Source: JBHEBG01 sp046557915 (GTDB taxonomy: Bacteria > Bacteroidota > Bacteroidia > Flavobacteriales > Flavobacteriaceae). Taken from it: 64,000 bases of DNA. Position numbers and translations under genes: made by a program. The stretch covers positions 372,001 through 436,000 of the forward strand of contig NZ_JBHEBG010000001.1 of assembly GCF_046557915.1 (NCBI RefSeq). Reading direction: 5' to 3'. Of the stretch, positions 34,301 to 41,575 are shown in pieces (within the stretch, counting starts at the first letter, position 1; each line of letters begins with the position of its first letter). The notes under the pieces were generated by a model. The model made no database searches. It was not told the origin of the DNA and saw only the letters and a program-made list of their open reading frames with translations.

Positions 34301-36841
34301 ATCCCCTTTAGGGCTATTTAACCCTACATAAGTTTTAAAGGGCGAATAAGGTTTGGTGAATACATCTGTACTGAAATCGCCTCCATTTTCATAGACTTTT
34401 GTAATGAAAGCCGCATTCAACATTCCAGGAGCACTTGCTTTTAATTGTGGGTTTACAGAGAAATCTACGGTACCTTCTTCATTTAGGTTGCCCTTAAATA
34501 TTATTTGATCCTCCATAGAGAAACCACGTGTTGGGTCATCAAAAACATAGGCCGGATAGGACGTAAAACTTGTGGTCTGTGAGGAGAACTTTGCCGATAC
34601 ATCCGTTTTAAGATTTTTGGCGACCGCTCCATGAAGCCACTTTACTTCCAATGTTCCTCTTGTGGTTTTGGATCCGGATAGTACCGCCCCACCCAAATTG
34701 GCCTTAATTTTAAGCCGGTTGGGTTTAATGGTCTCTATTTTAATCGTTTTTGTAAAAGAAATACCCCCTATGGAAACTTTTGCCAACCAGTTTCCGGTTG
34801 GTGCATTCTCATTGGTCTGTACGGTAAAATGATAAAAGTTATTAAGCCCATTGGTTGTTACTTCTCTATGAACCACTTTATTATAAGGATCCATGAGCTC
34901 TAGTTTCACGGGATGGTTCGGAGGAAGTTTGTTGTCGTTATCATTCAACATAAAAGATAAGAAGAGCTTGTCTCCGGGCCTCCATATGCCTCTTTCCCCA
35001 AAAATAAATCCTTTGACGCCTTTTTCTAATTGTACCCCCGATACATTGAATTTACTCATGGAAAGTGCATTTCCATCATTCAATTTAACATAGGTTTTCT
35101 GACCGTTGTTTTCTACTTGTGCAAAATAGGCCGAGGTTTCGGCATCAAAAACTGAGGTGCCGTCCGCGTCGGTCACCACTTGGCCAAGCGGTTGCTGCTG
35201 GTAATTGTAAAAAGTTACCTTGGCGCCGGCTACAGGATTGGTGTTCAGCACATCGTTAACTGCTACAAAATAGCTTTTGTTGTTTCCTTTTTTTATAGTA
35301 ACCCCAAGGTCTGTAGCCAAAAGATTTACCCCTGTTTTCTTGTCGTAGTAATAAGAGGTATGGCAGGGGTTTTCACGTTCGTTCCAGTCATATCCGTAAT
35401 AATCGTTATAATAATTTTCCGAGCCGTCCCAAAAACTATTCTCAATTTCTTCGTCAAAATTTGTGGTGTCATCAACCTCTGTTTCAAAATTGGTGCCTTC
35501 ACAGGTATACAGACTATAAGCAGGTCTATAATTTAATTCTACCCTGTACATGGCCCCTACCTCCGGACGCATAAGGGATTTTAAATCCAAGGCATGGGCA
35601 ACCCACTTGCCATTGGTTTTGGAAAGGGCACCCTCTAGGTCTATACGTTGCTGAACTATGGGTCTGGCAACTTTTCTAAGGCCGTAATTGCCGTCGAGAT
35701 TATTTTCCTGTAAGAACTGTAATATATTGTTTTCAAAAATTTTAAAGACCGATACATCTACTGCCTTTAGCCCAACGGCTTCAAAATTAATCTTCAAATT
35801 GTGCGAAGAAGGAAGAAGGGTTCCATTAGAAAGCATCCTTACTTGGGGTTTTAACGATTCAAAAGCAACCCGTTCCGTAAACTTGGTTTTTAGCTTGTAT
35901 CCGTCATTACTTTGGATACCTTCAAAAACTTCAAGCTGTGCGGTTCCTTTAATTTCTTGGGAAGGATATAATTTTAAGGTATTTCCAGACACTGAAAACC
36001 TGGGGTTATCTGCGCCTTCAAGAACCACAAGGCCCTTGAACTCTTGTCCTTTTTTTAAAGGATCTGAAAAATTTATCGACACAACATCATCAGTGCCAGA
36101 ATCCACAGTAATATTTAGTACGGTAAAATTGTTTTTGCCAGGTACTTTTATACTATTTTCTCCGGAGCTTTCTATATCAAAACTACTCCCATCCCATACA
36201 ATCTTAAGGTCCGAATCTTCCTCTGCTCGGGGAATGCTGTCTATTTTAAACTGAAATAAGGTCCCTTGTTTTATCCCTTTGTCAAACTTCACGTCTATGG
36301 ATTTCCCGCTATGAGTTGCTTGGACCAGCTTGGTAACCGTTTTCAAATTCAGTTGATCCGAGCTTCTAATTTGACCTTCCAAATACTGCCAATCCCGAGA
36401 GTAGGACTGCAAAGGATTGGTATATACGTTAAACTGTTGTTTTAAAGTCTTAACGCCAAAGGTAAAGACTTGCAATTCCTTGGGTATATCTTGTACAAAT
36501 TCTTTAAGTGATAGCGTAACCTTATATTCCGTATCCTGGTCAAAACCGGTATTGGGAACAAACGCTATGGTCCTTTCATCCATTGCAACCACTTTGCCAT
36601 CTACTTTAGGAGATACCCTAAGTAAATCCTTGTCTAGTTCGTCTCCTTTGCTCCATGCATTTACAGGTTTGACCAAAACAACCCGTACGTCACTTTTGGA
36701 GGAAATTATACCATGGGAAACCTCGGCGATATAATCTTGATACAGGTTTAAATTATCAAACTGTATTTGATCATCTTTTTTAGTGGTACAGCCCAGCACC
36801 AAAACAAAAGTCATTAGAATCGTAGCTATTCGCGTTTTCAT
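31334..36841 (-). CDS. Bacterial alpha-2-macroglobulin lipoprotein with thioester motif
   Basis: This 1835-residue protein is a lipoprotein (lipobox VLGC, Cys18) of the bacterial alpha-2-macroglobulin family. It is thought to trap proteases in the periplasm by covalent thioester chemistry. The thioester motif GCVEQ is present at about residue 1392 within RYPHGCVEQTTS, followed by the helical thioester domain. Upstream are several MG (macroglobulin) beta-sandwich domains and the A2M/A2M_N signatures such as GVKGFIFGERGIWRPGDKLFL. A C-terminal domain ends WVEVVK. PBP1C lies about 2 kb downstream on the same strand, the expected partner in wall repair after protease attack. An NTF2-like lipoprotein follows after 30 bases. 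Confidence 0.93.
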   Translation of the reverse strand: MKTRIATILMTFVLVLGCTTKKDDQIQFDNLNLYQDYIAEVSHGIISSKSDVRVVLVKPVNAWSKGDELDKDLLRVSPKVDGKVVAMDERTIAFVPNTGFDQDTEYKVTLSLKEFVQDIPKELQVFTFGVKTLKQQFNVYTNPLQSYSRDWQYLEGQIRSSDQLNLKTVTKLVQATHSGKSIDVKFDKGIKQGTLFQFKIDSIPRAEEDSDLKIVWDGSSFDIESSGENSIKVPGKNNFTVLNITVDSGTDDVVSINFSDPLKKGQEFKGLVVLEGADNPRFSVSGNTLKLYPSQEIKGTAQLEVFEGIQSNDGYKLKTKFTERVAFESLKPQVRMLSNGTLLPSSHNLKINFEAVGLKAVDVSVFKIFENNILQFLQENNLDGNYGLRKVARPIVQQRIDLEGALSKTNGKWVAHALDLKSLMRPEVGAMYRVELNYRPAYSLYTCEGTNFETEVDDTTNFDEEIENSFWDGSENYYNDYYGYDWNERENPCHTSYYYDKKTGVNLLATDLGVTIKKGNNKSYFVAVNDVLNTNPVAGAKVTFYNYQQQPLGQVVTDADGTSVFDAETSAYFAQVENNGQKTYVKLNDGNALSMSKFNVSGVQLEKGVKGFIFGERGIWRPGDKLFLSFMLNDNDNKLPPNHPVKLELMDPYNKVVHREVTTNGLNNFYHFTVQTNENAPTGNWLAKVSIGGISFTKTIKIETIKPNRLKIKANLGGAVLSGSKTTRGTLEVKWLHGAVAKNLKTDVSAKFSSQTTSFTSYPAYVFDDPTRGFSMEDQIIFKGNLNEEGTVDFSVNPQLKASAPGMLNAAFITKVYENGGDFSTDVFTKPYSPFKTYVGLNSPKGDKTRSMLLTDVNHKFEVVTLGENGSPKATKNLKVTVHKVNWRWWWDTSADNLSSFSSSNYREKVFEKTINTNAKGEGSFNFELKYPNWGRYLVRVEDPNGGHATGKAVYIDWPGWAGKSRKGDPSAASMLTFSTDKETYTVGETATVTIPSSEDGRALITVENGSEVLHSLWMETQKGETKFQLPITALYTPNVYINITLLQPHAATTNDLPMRLYGVAPISVEDPSTKLTPLISMPNVLRPEETITLKINEKDGRSMTYSIALVDEGLLDLTRFKTPNPWNTFYAHEALGVKTWDVYDDIIGAFGGRIDQVFAIGGDGELAGAKNKKANRFKPMVVHLGPFELKEGATKSHKIKVPKYVGSVRTMVVAGNVEKDAYGMAEKTTAVRKPLMVLASLPRKITPREKVVLPITVFAMEKKVKNVSVKIRPHKSFKIIGSATQQLSFTQPDEKMVYFNLEVADFKGIGNVVVEATGNGEKASFEVPIDVVNPNPVTTSVEHMVLEANEERTISLETFGIASSNTAQIELSTLPPMNFNGRMQYLIRYPHGCVEQTTSAAFPQLFLADIFEVPSSKQNSIQTNVEQAIRRLGGYQLPNGGFSYWAGQNRANDWGTSFAGHFLLEAENKGYVLPIGFKTSWVSYQQQTAKQWRTDNTNADLAQAYRLYTLALSGNADVASMNRLRERATISNAAKYPLAAAYAIIGRAKVANRLLAASNFNFDGRHNGYTYGSSDRNRALALETFVLLNNKTKAWEMAKIIAQHLNGKNYMSTQTTAYSLLAMAKFAKMVGGKGIDVGITLNGNNQSLRTGKTLANGTLAVKQGANSLTLKNTSDNVVYASIIMDGILPVGREREEQRNLSARIKFKGRNGNNLDISKISQGTDFIAEVTVTNTTANEIKNLALTEIFPSGWEIVNTRFTDFGEFEGNKATYTDLRDDRANFYFDLGKNKSTTFRILLNASYLGTYYLPGIQIEAMYNNDYMLRTKGRWVEVVK

Positions 36842-37230
36842 GTCTGTGTTTTTAATCTACATAAAGATAATAGGAGTTACCCCAATTCCCTTTCTCGAAT
36901 TATCGAGAAAAAGAATCAATATGATATTTAATCCTTTCCTGTAAAGAATTTAGTCTGGTAGGCAACTGACGCAGATATTATTTGTAATAAAATTTGGGGT
37001 CTTATTCTTAGCACCAATATAATACCATATTTCCATAAAATATGCCGATTATCGAAAAAAACTCCTTTTTTCCAGCGGATTCTGATATTTTCTTTAATAT
37101 TACCGGGTTGATTATTTTTTGATATCAACAACACACGAGAATCCCCCCTCTCCTAGACCTCCTACTTGTATTTGGGAATGTAAGAATACCCAATTCTTCC
37201 GCTTACTATTTATGGCAAATAGAACGCTAT
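36842..37230. other. Divergent intergenic region between alpha-2-macroglobulin and the CAP lipoprotein
   Basis: No believable gene is seen in these 389 bases. They hold the 5' ends of two divergent genes, the inverted repeat at 36891-36910, a second inverted repeat GTTGAT...ATCAAC (37107-37112 and 37124-37129), and near-consensus but inexact -7 elements on both strands (TATCTTTA on the minus strand near 36862, TATTTATG on the plus strand near 37207). Confidence 0.6.
36891..36910. repeat. Perfect inverted repeat upstream of alpha-2-macroglobulin
   Basis: TTTCTCGA and TCGAGAAA are separated by ATTA, 50 bases before the alpha-2-macroglobulin start. The 8-bp arms and 20-bp span fit a dimeric operator, but no bound regulator is known. 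Confidence 0.6.
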
Positions 37231-37716
37231 ATGAAAATGAAATTGCACCATGTTGCCTTGGTGATCCTTGTCCTAATAGTGGGTTCTTGTTCTTCCGAAC
37301 CTTTACAAATTGATGAAGGAGAAGTAATTGCGGAGGCGGAAAACGTAAAGGAAGTAGAACAAGAATTGCTGGGTATTATTAATGACCACAGGACTGCCTT
37401 AGGGCAAACGTCCTTAGAATTTAGTGCTGTGGCCTACGAATACGCCAATACCCATACAGACTATATGATATCCAAGGGTAGCTTAAGCCATGACAACTTT
37501 TCGTCTAGGGCCTCTGGGATATCGTCAACAGTAAATGCGGAAGCAGTGGCAGAAAATGTAGCCAAGGATTATGACAGTGCCATAGAAGCATTTCAGGGTT
37601 GGTTGAACAGCACCAACCACAAAAAAACCATGGAAGGCGATTTTACAAACACAGCGGTAAGTGTGAAAAAAGATCTGAACGGAAATTTTTATTATACACA
37701 ACTGTTCTACAAGTAG
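37231..37716 (+). CDS. CAP (SCP/PR1)-domain lipoprotein
   Basis: This 161-residue protein has a lipoprotein signal (LIVGSC, Cys20) and a short acidic linker. A compact CAP domain covers about 48-161: LLGIINDHRTALGQTSLEF, the helix YANTHTDYMISKGSLSHDNF with the conserved histidines, AEAVAENVAKDYDSAIEAFQGWLNS, and NHKKTMEGDFTNTAVSVKK with the final beta segment NFYYTQLFYK. Bacterial CAP proteins are exported and may bind lipids or act as proteases; no function is established. It is transcribed away from alpha-2-macroglobulin. Confidence 0.9.
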   Translation: MKMKLHHVALVILVLIVGSCSSEPLQIDEGEVIAEAENVKEVEQELLGIINDHRTALGQTSLEFSAVAYEYANTHTDYMISKGSLSHDNFSSRASGISSTVNAEAVAENVAKDYDSAIEAFQGWLNSTNHKKTMEGDFTNTAVSVKKDLNGNFYYTQLFYK

Positions 37717-37768
37717 CTTTCCCAAAGCCATTTTCTTTTCTTAAATTAGCCATAACAATAGTATTGCT

Positions 37769-38308
37769 ATGGCGATAAGAGCACCTTTCAATTTAAACAA
37801 CTGGATAGAGGAAAACAGAGGTCTCCTAAAACCTCCTGTGGGCAACAAAAACCTGTACAAAGATGCGGGAGACTATATTGTAATGATCGTTGCCGGGCCT
37901 AACGCTAGAAAAGACTACCATTACAATGAGACCGAAGAACTCTTTTATCAATTAGAGGGCAACATAGAAGTACATATTCAAGAAGATGGGAAAAAAAAGA
38001 CCATGAAATTAGGTCCTGGAGATATGTACTTGCATCCTGCCAAAGTACCCCATTCACCAGTTAGATACAAAAACTCCATAGGTTTGGTCATTGAACGCAA
38101 AAGAGCCGATATGGGTGTGGATGATGGACTGTTGTGGTTTTGCGATAATTGCAACAATAAACTTTACGAGGCCTATTTTACTTTAAACGATATTGAAAAG
38201 GATTTTTTAGGCCATTTCAAAACATTTTACAATTCTGAAACGCTTCGTACCTGCGCTAACTGTGGCACTGTAATGGAGGTAGACGAACGATTCATTTCTG
38301 AAGATTAA
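37769..38308 (+). CDS. nbaC: 3-hydroxyanthranilate 3,4-dioxygenase
   Basis: This cytoplasmic cupin dioxygenase opens 3-hydroxyanthranilate, giving the precursor of quinolinate (NAD synthesis) or of further catabolism. In the 179-residue protein the Fe(II) ligands fall at His51, Glu57 and His95 (HYNETEELF and PHSPVRY), the same numbers I recall for the Cupriavidus enzyme. The C-terminal rubredoxin-like site has Cys125, Cys128, Cys162 and Cys165 (CDNC and CANC), also as in that enzyme. This close agreement makes the call very firm. The other kynurenine-pathway genes are not beside it; a DUF1304 protein and an ALDH7-type dehydrogenase follow on the same strand. Confidence 0.95.
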   Translation: MAIRAPFNLNNWIEENRGLLKPPVGNKNLYKDAGDYIVMIVAGPNARKDYHYNETEELFYQLEGNIEVHIQEDGKKKTMKLGPGDMYLHPAKVPHSPVRYKNSIGLVIERKRADMGVDDGLLWFCDNCNNKLYEAYFTLNDIEKDFLGHFKTFYNSETLRTCANCGTVMEVDERFISED

Positions 38309-38357
38309 CCGCAGGATCCAAACAGTATCTACTGTTAGATCTTCAACCAATAAAACT

Positions 38358-38720
38358 ATGGATTTAGCAGCAAAAGTTTTCATCGGATTAGTGGCCCTGA
38401 TCCATATTTACATTTTATGGTTCGAGATGTTTGCATGGACCACAAGAGGAAGAAAGGTCTTTAGACAGTTCCCAAAAGATCTATTTGAACCCACAAAACC
38501 TTTGGCTGCCAATCAGGGGCTTTATAACGGCTTTTTGTCTGCTGGCCTCATTTGGTCCTTTTTTATAGAAGATGTTGTTTGGAGTTCCAATGTGGCACTC
38601 TTCTTTCTGTCTTGTGTAGCAATAGCTGGGATCTATGGTACCCTTACAGCAGATCGTAAAATATTCTTTGTACAGGCCTTACCGGCACTTATAGGTATAG
38701 CCTTGCTTCTCCTTAAATAA
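38358..38720 (+). CDS. DUF1304 inner-membrane protein
   Basis: This 120-residue protein has about four hydrophobic helices and the DUF1304 signatures: the N-terminal ALIHIYILWFEMFAWTTRGRKVF, the NQGLYNGFLSAGLIW block, and the C-terminal FVQALPALIGIALLLL. The function of the family is unknown; the charged WFEMF and QGLYNG segments are the conserved positions. It lies 49 bases after the 3-hydroxyanthranilate dioxygenase and may be co-transcribed. Confidence 0.88.
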   Translation: MDLAAKVFIGLVALIHIYILWFEMFAWTTRGRKVFRQFPKDLFEPTKPLAANQGLYNGFLSAGLIWSFFIEDVVWSSNVALFFLSCVAIAGIYGTLTADRKIFFVQALPALIGIALLLLK

Positions 38721-38772
38721 ACGCTTCGTTGATATCTTTTACGGTAAAGGCCTAAAAGTTCCCTCTTATTCG

Positions 38773-38780
38773 TAGCTTTG
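38773..38780 (+). promoter_or_regulatory. Candidate -7 element (TAgcTTTG) for the ALDH7-type gene
   Basis: An exact TAnnTTTG match ends 37 bases before the ATG at 38818. The -33 position is not clear. Confidence 0.48.
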
Positions 38781-38817
38781 TCAAAAATTTAACAAAACAC
38801 ACGTAAAAAGTTATAAA

Positions 38818-40371
38818 ATGTCAAAAATAGCGACTGCCTTTGGAATTCATGAAGCCCTTGAACAATTGGGTGTAAAAGAATTAAATGACGGGACCTCCAC
38901 CGGAGCGAACAATTTTTCAACAGGTGAAATATTGGACTCCCATTCTCCTGTTGATGGGGCATTGATAGGAAAAGTAAAGACTACTTCTAAGGCCGATTAT
39001 GAAAAAGTTATGGAAAGCGCCACAGAGGCATTCCAGATTTGGCGTAAAAAACCAGCACCACAACGGGGAGAAATCGTGCGCCAATTTGGCGATAAACTAA
39101 GGGAGCTTAAAGAACCCCTAGGGAAATTGGTTTCTTATGAAATGGGGAAATCGTACCAAGAAGGTCTGGGAGAGGTACAAGAAATGATAGATATCTGCGA
39201 TTTTGCCGTTGGTTTATCTAGGCAACTACACGGATTAACCATGCACTCCGAAAGACCTGGTCATAGAATGTACGAACAATATCATCCATTGGGGGTAGTA
39301 GGGATTATTTCTGCTTTCAACTTTCCGGTGGCCGTTTGGGCATGGAACACCGCTTTGGCATGGATATGTGGTGACGTCTGCGTATGGAAACCATCCGAAA
39401 AAACTCCTTTATGTGGTATAGCCTGCCAAAATATTGCGGCAGCAGTCTTCAAGGCCAACGGTTTGCCCGAAGGTATTTCTTGTTTGATCAATGGAGATTA
39501 CAAAGTAGGTGAAATGATGACCAATGACCGCCGTATTCCTTTGATCTCTGCTACAGGATCTATCCGAATGGGAAAAATTGTAGCTCAGGCCGTGGCCGCC
39601 CGTTTGGGGAAATCGCTCTTGGAGCTTGGGGGCAACAACGCCATAATCGTTACCCCGGAAGCCGATGTTAAAATGACTGTAATAGGTGCGGTGTTCGGAG
39701 CGGTGGGTACCGCAGGACAACGTTGTACCTCAACAAGAAGGCTAATTATCCACGATAGTATTTATGACAAGGTAAAAACCGCCATTGAAGATGCCTACAA
39801 GCAACTTCGCATTGGAAATCCATTGGATGAAAACAATCATGTAGGACCTTTAATAGATACAGATGCCGTAAAACAATATCAGCAAGCACTTAAAAAAGTA
39901 ACGGATGAAGGAGGTAAATTGATAGTTGAAGGGGGCGTGCTGGAAGGTGATGGTTATGAAAGTGGGTGCTATGTTAAACCTGCCATTGCCGAAGCCAAAA
40001 ATTCTTTTGAGATCGTACAGCACGAAACCTTTGCCCCTGTACTATATTTACTTAAGTACTCCGGAGATGTAGAAAATGCCATAGCACTTCAAAATGGCGT
40101 TGTACAAGGTCTTTCTTCGGCTATTATGACCAATAACCTAAGGGAAGCAGAACGTTTCCTTTCTGCAGGGGGAAGCGATTGCGGAATTGCCAACGTAAAC
40201 ATAGGGACTTCCGGAGCCGAAATTGGTGGTGCTTTTGGAGGCGAAAAGGAAACCGGTGGCGGCCGTGAGTCCGGATCGGACGCATGGAAAGTTTATATGC
40301 GTAGACAAACCAACACCATCAACTATACTACAGAGTTGCCCTTGGCACAAGGCATCAAATTTGATCTTTAA
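38818..40371 (+). CDS. amaB: ALDH7-type aldehyde dehydrogenase (aminoadipate-semialdehyde class)
   Basis: This 517-residue NAD-dependent enzyme belongs to the ALDH7 (antiquitin) group. It probably oxidises 2-aminoadipate 6-semialdehyde, in equilibrium with piperideine-6-carboxylate, in lysine breakdown. The catalytic cysteine is near residue 303 (AGQRCTSTRR). The catalytic glutamate is near 268 (LLELGGNNAIIV), where the GGNN variant is typical of ALDH7. The NAD-binding ISAFNFPVAVWAWNTALAWICGD and the C-terminal GGAFGGEKETGGGRESGSDAWK stretch also match. It has its own candidate promoter and a downstream hairpin. The symbol is given for the class, and the substrate is inferred. Confidence 0.88.
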   Translation: MSKIATAFGIHEALEQLGVKELNDGTSTGANNFSTGEILDSHSPVDGALIGKVKTTSKADYEKVMESATEAFQIWRKKPAPQRGEIVRQFGDKLRELKEPLGKLVSYEMGKSYQEGLGEVQEMIDICDFAVGLSRQLHGLTMHSERPGHRMYEQYHPLGVVGIISAFNFPVAVWAWNTALAWICGDVCVWKPSEKTPLCGIACQNIAAAVFKANGLPEGISCLINGDYKVGEMMTNDRRIPLISATGSIRMGKIVAQAVAARLGKSLLELGGNNAIIVTPEADVKMTVIGAVFGAVGTAGQRCTSTRRLIIHDSIYDKVKTAIEDAYKQLRIGNPLDENNHVGPLIDTDAVKQYQQALKKVTDEGGKLIVEGGVLEGDGYESGCYVKPAIAEAKNSFEIVQHETFAPVLYLLKYSGDVENAIALQNGVVQGLSSAIMTNNLREAERFLSAGGSDCGIANVNIGTSGAEIGGAFGGEKETGGGRESGSDAWKVYMRRQTNTINYTTELPLAQGIKFDL

Positions 40372-40385
40372 CCGACAATGAAAAA

Positions 40386-40426
40386 CCCGCTGCCTCTTTG
40401 ATGGACCCAAAATGGCAGCGGGCTTT
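40386..40426 (+). terminator. Terminator-like hairpin after the ALDH7-type gene
   Basis: A perfect 9-bp stem CCCGCTGCC (40386-40394) / GGCAGCGGG (40414-40422) with a 19-base loop is followed by CTTTCC. The T run is short, so termination may be partial. Confidence 0.65.
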
Positions 40427-40756
40427 CCTAACCAACTAAACTAACTCAAACTATGTTATTAAAACCCTATCTCAATGCCGGAACCTTGTCGGGAGAAATA
40501 GGGTTTCTTTCCTGATTTTGGTGCTAATTTCCGCATTTTATTGCTCTTAAATTATAGCAATAGTACGTATGGTACCAAAAAGTGTATAAGCTGCTCTTTT
40601 TTCCTTATTTTCTGTTTTTCCTTTTCTTAAAACTTCTTGCCTACTCCATTTTTTTTTAAATATAAGTGACTGATAAATAACATTTAAGCGTCTTTTTTTA
40701 ACATTTTTAAGATATTTTTAATACATTGTATCTTACAAACAAAAATTTTTGGTGCC
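40423..40756 (+). other. Intergenic region with a G-free linker and a second hairpin
   Basis: No conventional gene is seen in these 334 bases. Directly after the first hairpin comes a G-free stretch (40423-40454) with TAA stops in all three frames at 40429, 40437 and 40442. A second hairpin follows: AAACCCTAT (40462-40470) with ATAGGGTTT (40498-40506), extended by CTC/GAG, then T-rich sequence. A 20-codon reading frame (40453-40515) spans it. The rest, to 40756, is A/T-rich and runs into the promoter of the gene at 40757, which has a near-consensus TATCTTAC near 40729. Confidence 0.5.
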
Positions 40757-40999
40757 ATGACGAAAAAGACCACAAATCTGTTGGGGCTTATAATTACCAT
40801 TTTGGCCGGAACCTATTTTTATGTAATGTACTGTAGTGAATGCGGAAGTACCTCTAACGAAACTTCCTCGAGCCAAACAACAACTTTAAAAACAGAAGCT
40901 GTAAATGGCGACGCCACCCCTCAGGTTTCAAAAATTGAAAATGAAACCGGCGTCCTTGCCAAGAATTTGGCAGATGTAAATAATAATGATCAACCTTAA
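40757..40999 (+). CDS. Small membrane-anchored protein of unknown function
   Basis: This 80-residue protein has one N-terminal hydrophobic segment (LLGLIITILAGTYFYVMY, about residues 8-25) followed by a CSEC pair and a polar, Ser/Thr/Asn-rich tail of about 50 residues with no predicted structure. It could be a single-pass anchor or a short exported protein. I do not recognise a family. It ends 11 bases before the membrane HhH protein on the same strand, so the two are probably an operon and may form one envelope complex. Confidence 0.65.
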   Translation: MTKKTTNLLGLIITILAGTYFYVMYCSECGSTSNETSSSQTTTLKTEAVNGDATPQVSKIENETGVLAKNLADVNNNDQP

Positions 41000-41010
41000 A
41001 ATTGTATCCT

Positions 41011-41541
41011 ATGGATTTTGAAAATATGAACATTTGGTGTTGGCTTATACCGGCGGCCGTAGGGCTTATCTGCGCTCTTTTTGGATACCTCATCGGGAAA
41101 GGTGGAGTCAAAGTCACGGACAATTCCGGTGAACTAAAATCTTTAACGGACCAAAACGCTAAACTACAAGCAGAGCTTGCAGCTTGTAATAAAAAACTAT
41201 CCCCGGAAACTACCGCTGCTCCAAAGGCCATAACCGCGGTTCCTTTTAAAGCAAGTGCTGCAAAAGCGGCCATGGGGAAAACTGTAAAACACAACGACCT
41301 TAAGATTGTAGAAGGTATAGGTCCCAAAATTGAACAACTCTTTCATAATTATGGTATAGATACTTGGGAGGCTTTGTCAGAGACCTTGGTGGCTAAATGC
41401 CAGGAGGTCTTGGAATCTGGTGGGGATCGATACAAAATGCACGATCCTGCATCATGGCCCATGCAGGCCAAAATGTGTTTTGAAGGAAAATGGAAATCGT
41501 TGGCACGTTGGCAAGAAGAGCACAAACGTGGAAAACTATAA
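41011..41541 (+). CDS. Membrane protein with helix-hairpin-helix-type C-terminal domain
   Basis: This 176-residue protein has an N-terminal membrane helix (WCWLIPAAVGLICALFGYLIG), a short heptad-like linker (ELKSLTDQNAKLQAELAACNKKL) and an Ala/Pro-rich spacer. The C-terminal domain (about 100-176) begins DLKIVEGIGPKIEQLFHNYGI. The EGIGPKI loop is the helix-hairpin-helix nucleotide or DNA-contact type, here closest to the domain found in 50S L21-fused and TfoX/HhH membrane proteins. Why a membrane protein should carry this fold is unknown. The start is the ATG at 41011; an in-frame TTG lies at 41002. A strong bidirectional terminator follows. Confidence 0.78.
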   Translation: MDFENMNIWCWLIPAAVGLICALFGYLIGKGGVKVTDNSGELKSLTDQNAKLQAELAACNKKLSPETTAAPKAITAVPFKASAAKAAMGKTVKHNDLKIVEGIGPKIEQLFHNYGIDTWEALSETLVAKCQEVLESGGDRYKMHDPASWPMQAKMCFEGKWKSLARWQEEHKRGKL

Positions 41542-41543
41542 CC

Positions 41544-41575
41544 AAAAAAAGGGGCGTTTATAACGCCCCTTTTTT
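41544..41575. terminator. Bidirectional Rho-independent terminator
   Basis: GGGGCGTT (41551-41558) pairs with AACGCCCC (41562-41569), with seven A residues before and six T after. It can serve both the HhH gene (plus) and the desaturase gene (minus), whose stop codon lies within the T run. Confidence 0.92.

Noticed and set aside
36928..37134. A 68-codon minus-strand frame in the 36842-37230 gap
   Set aside because: It has no promoter match, no family resemblance and an irregular composition. I treat the gap as non-coding.
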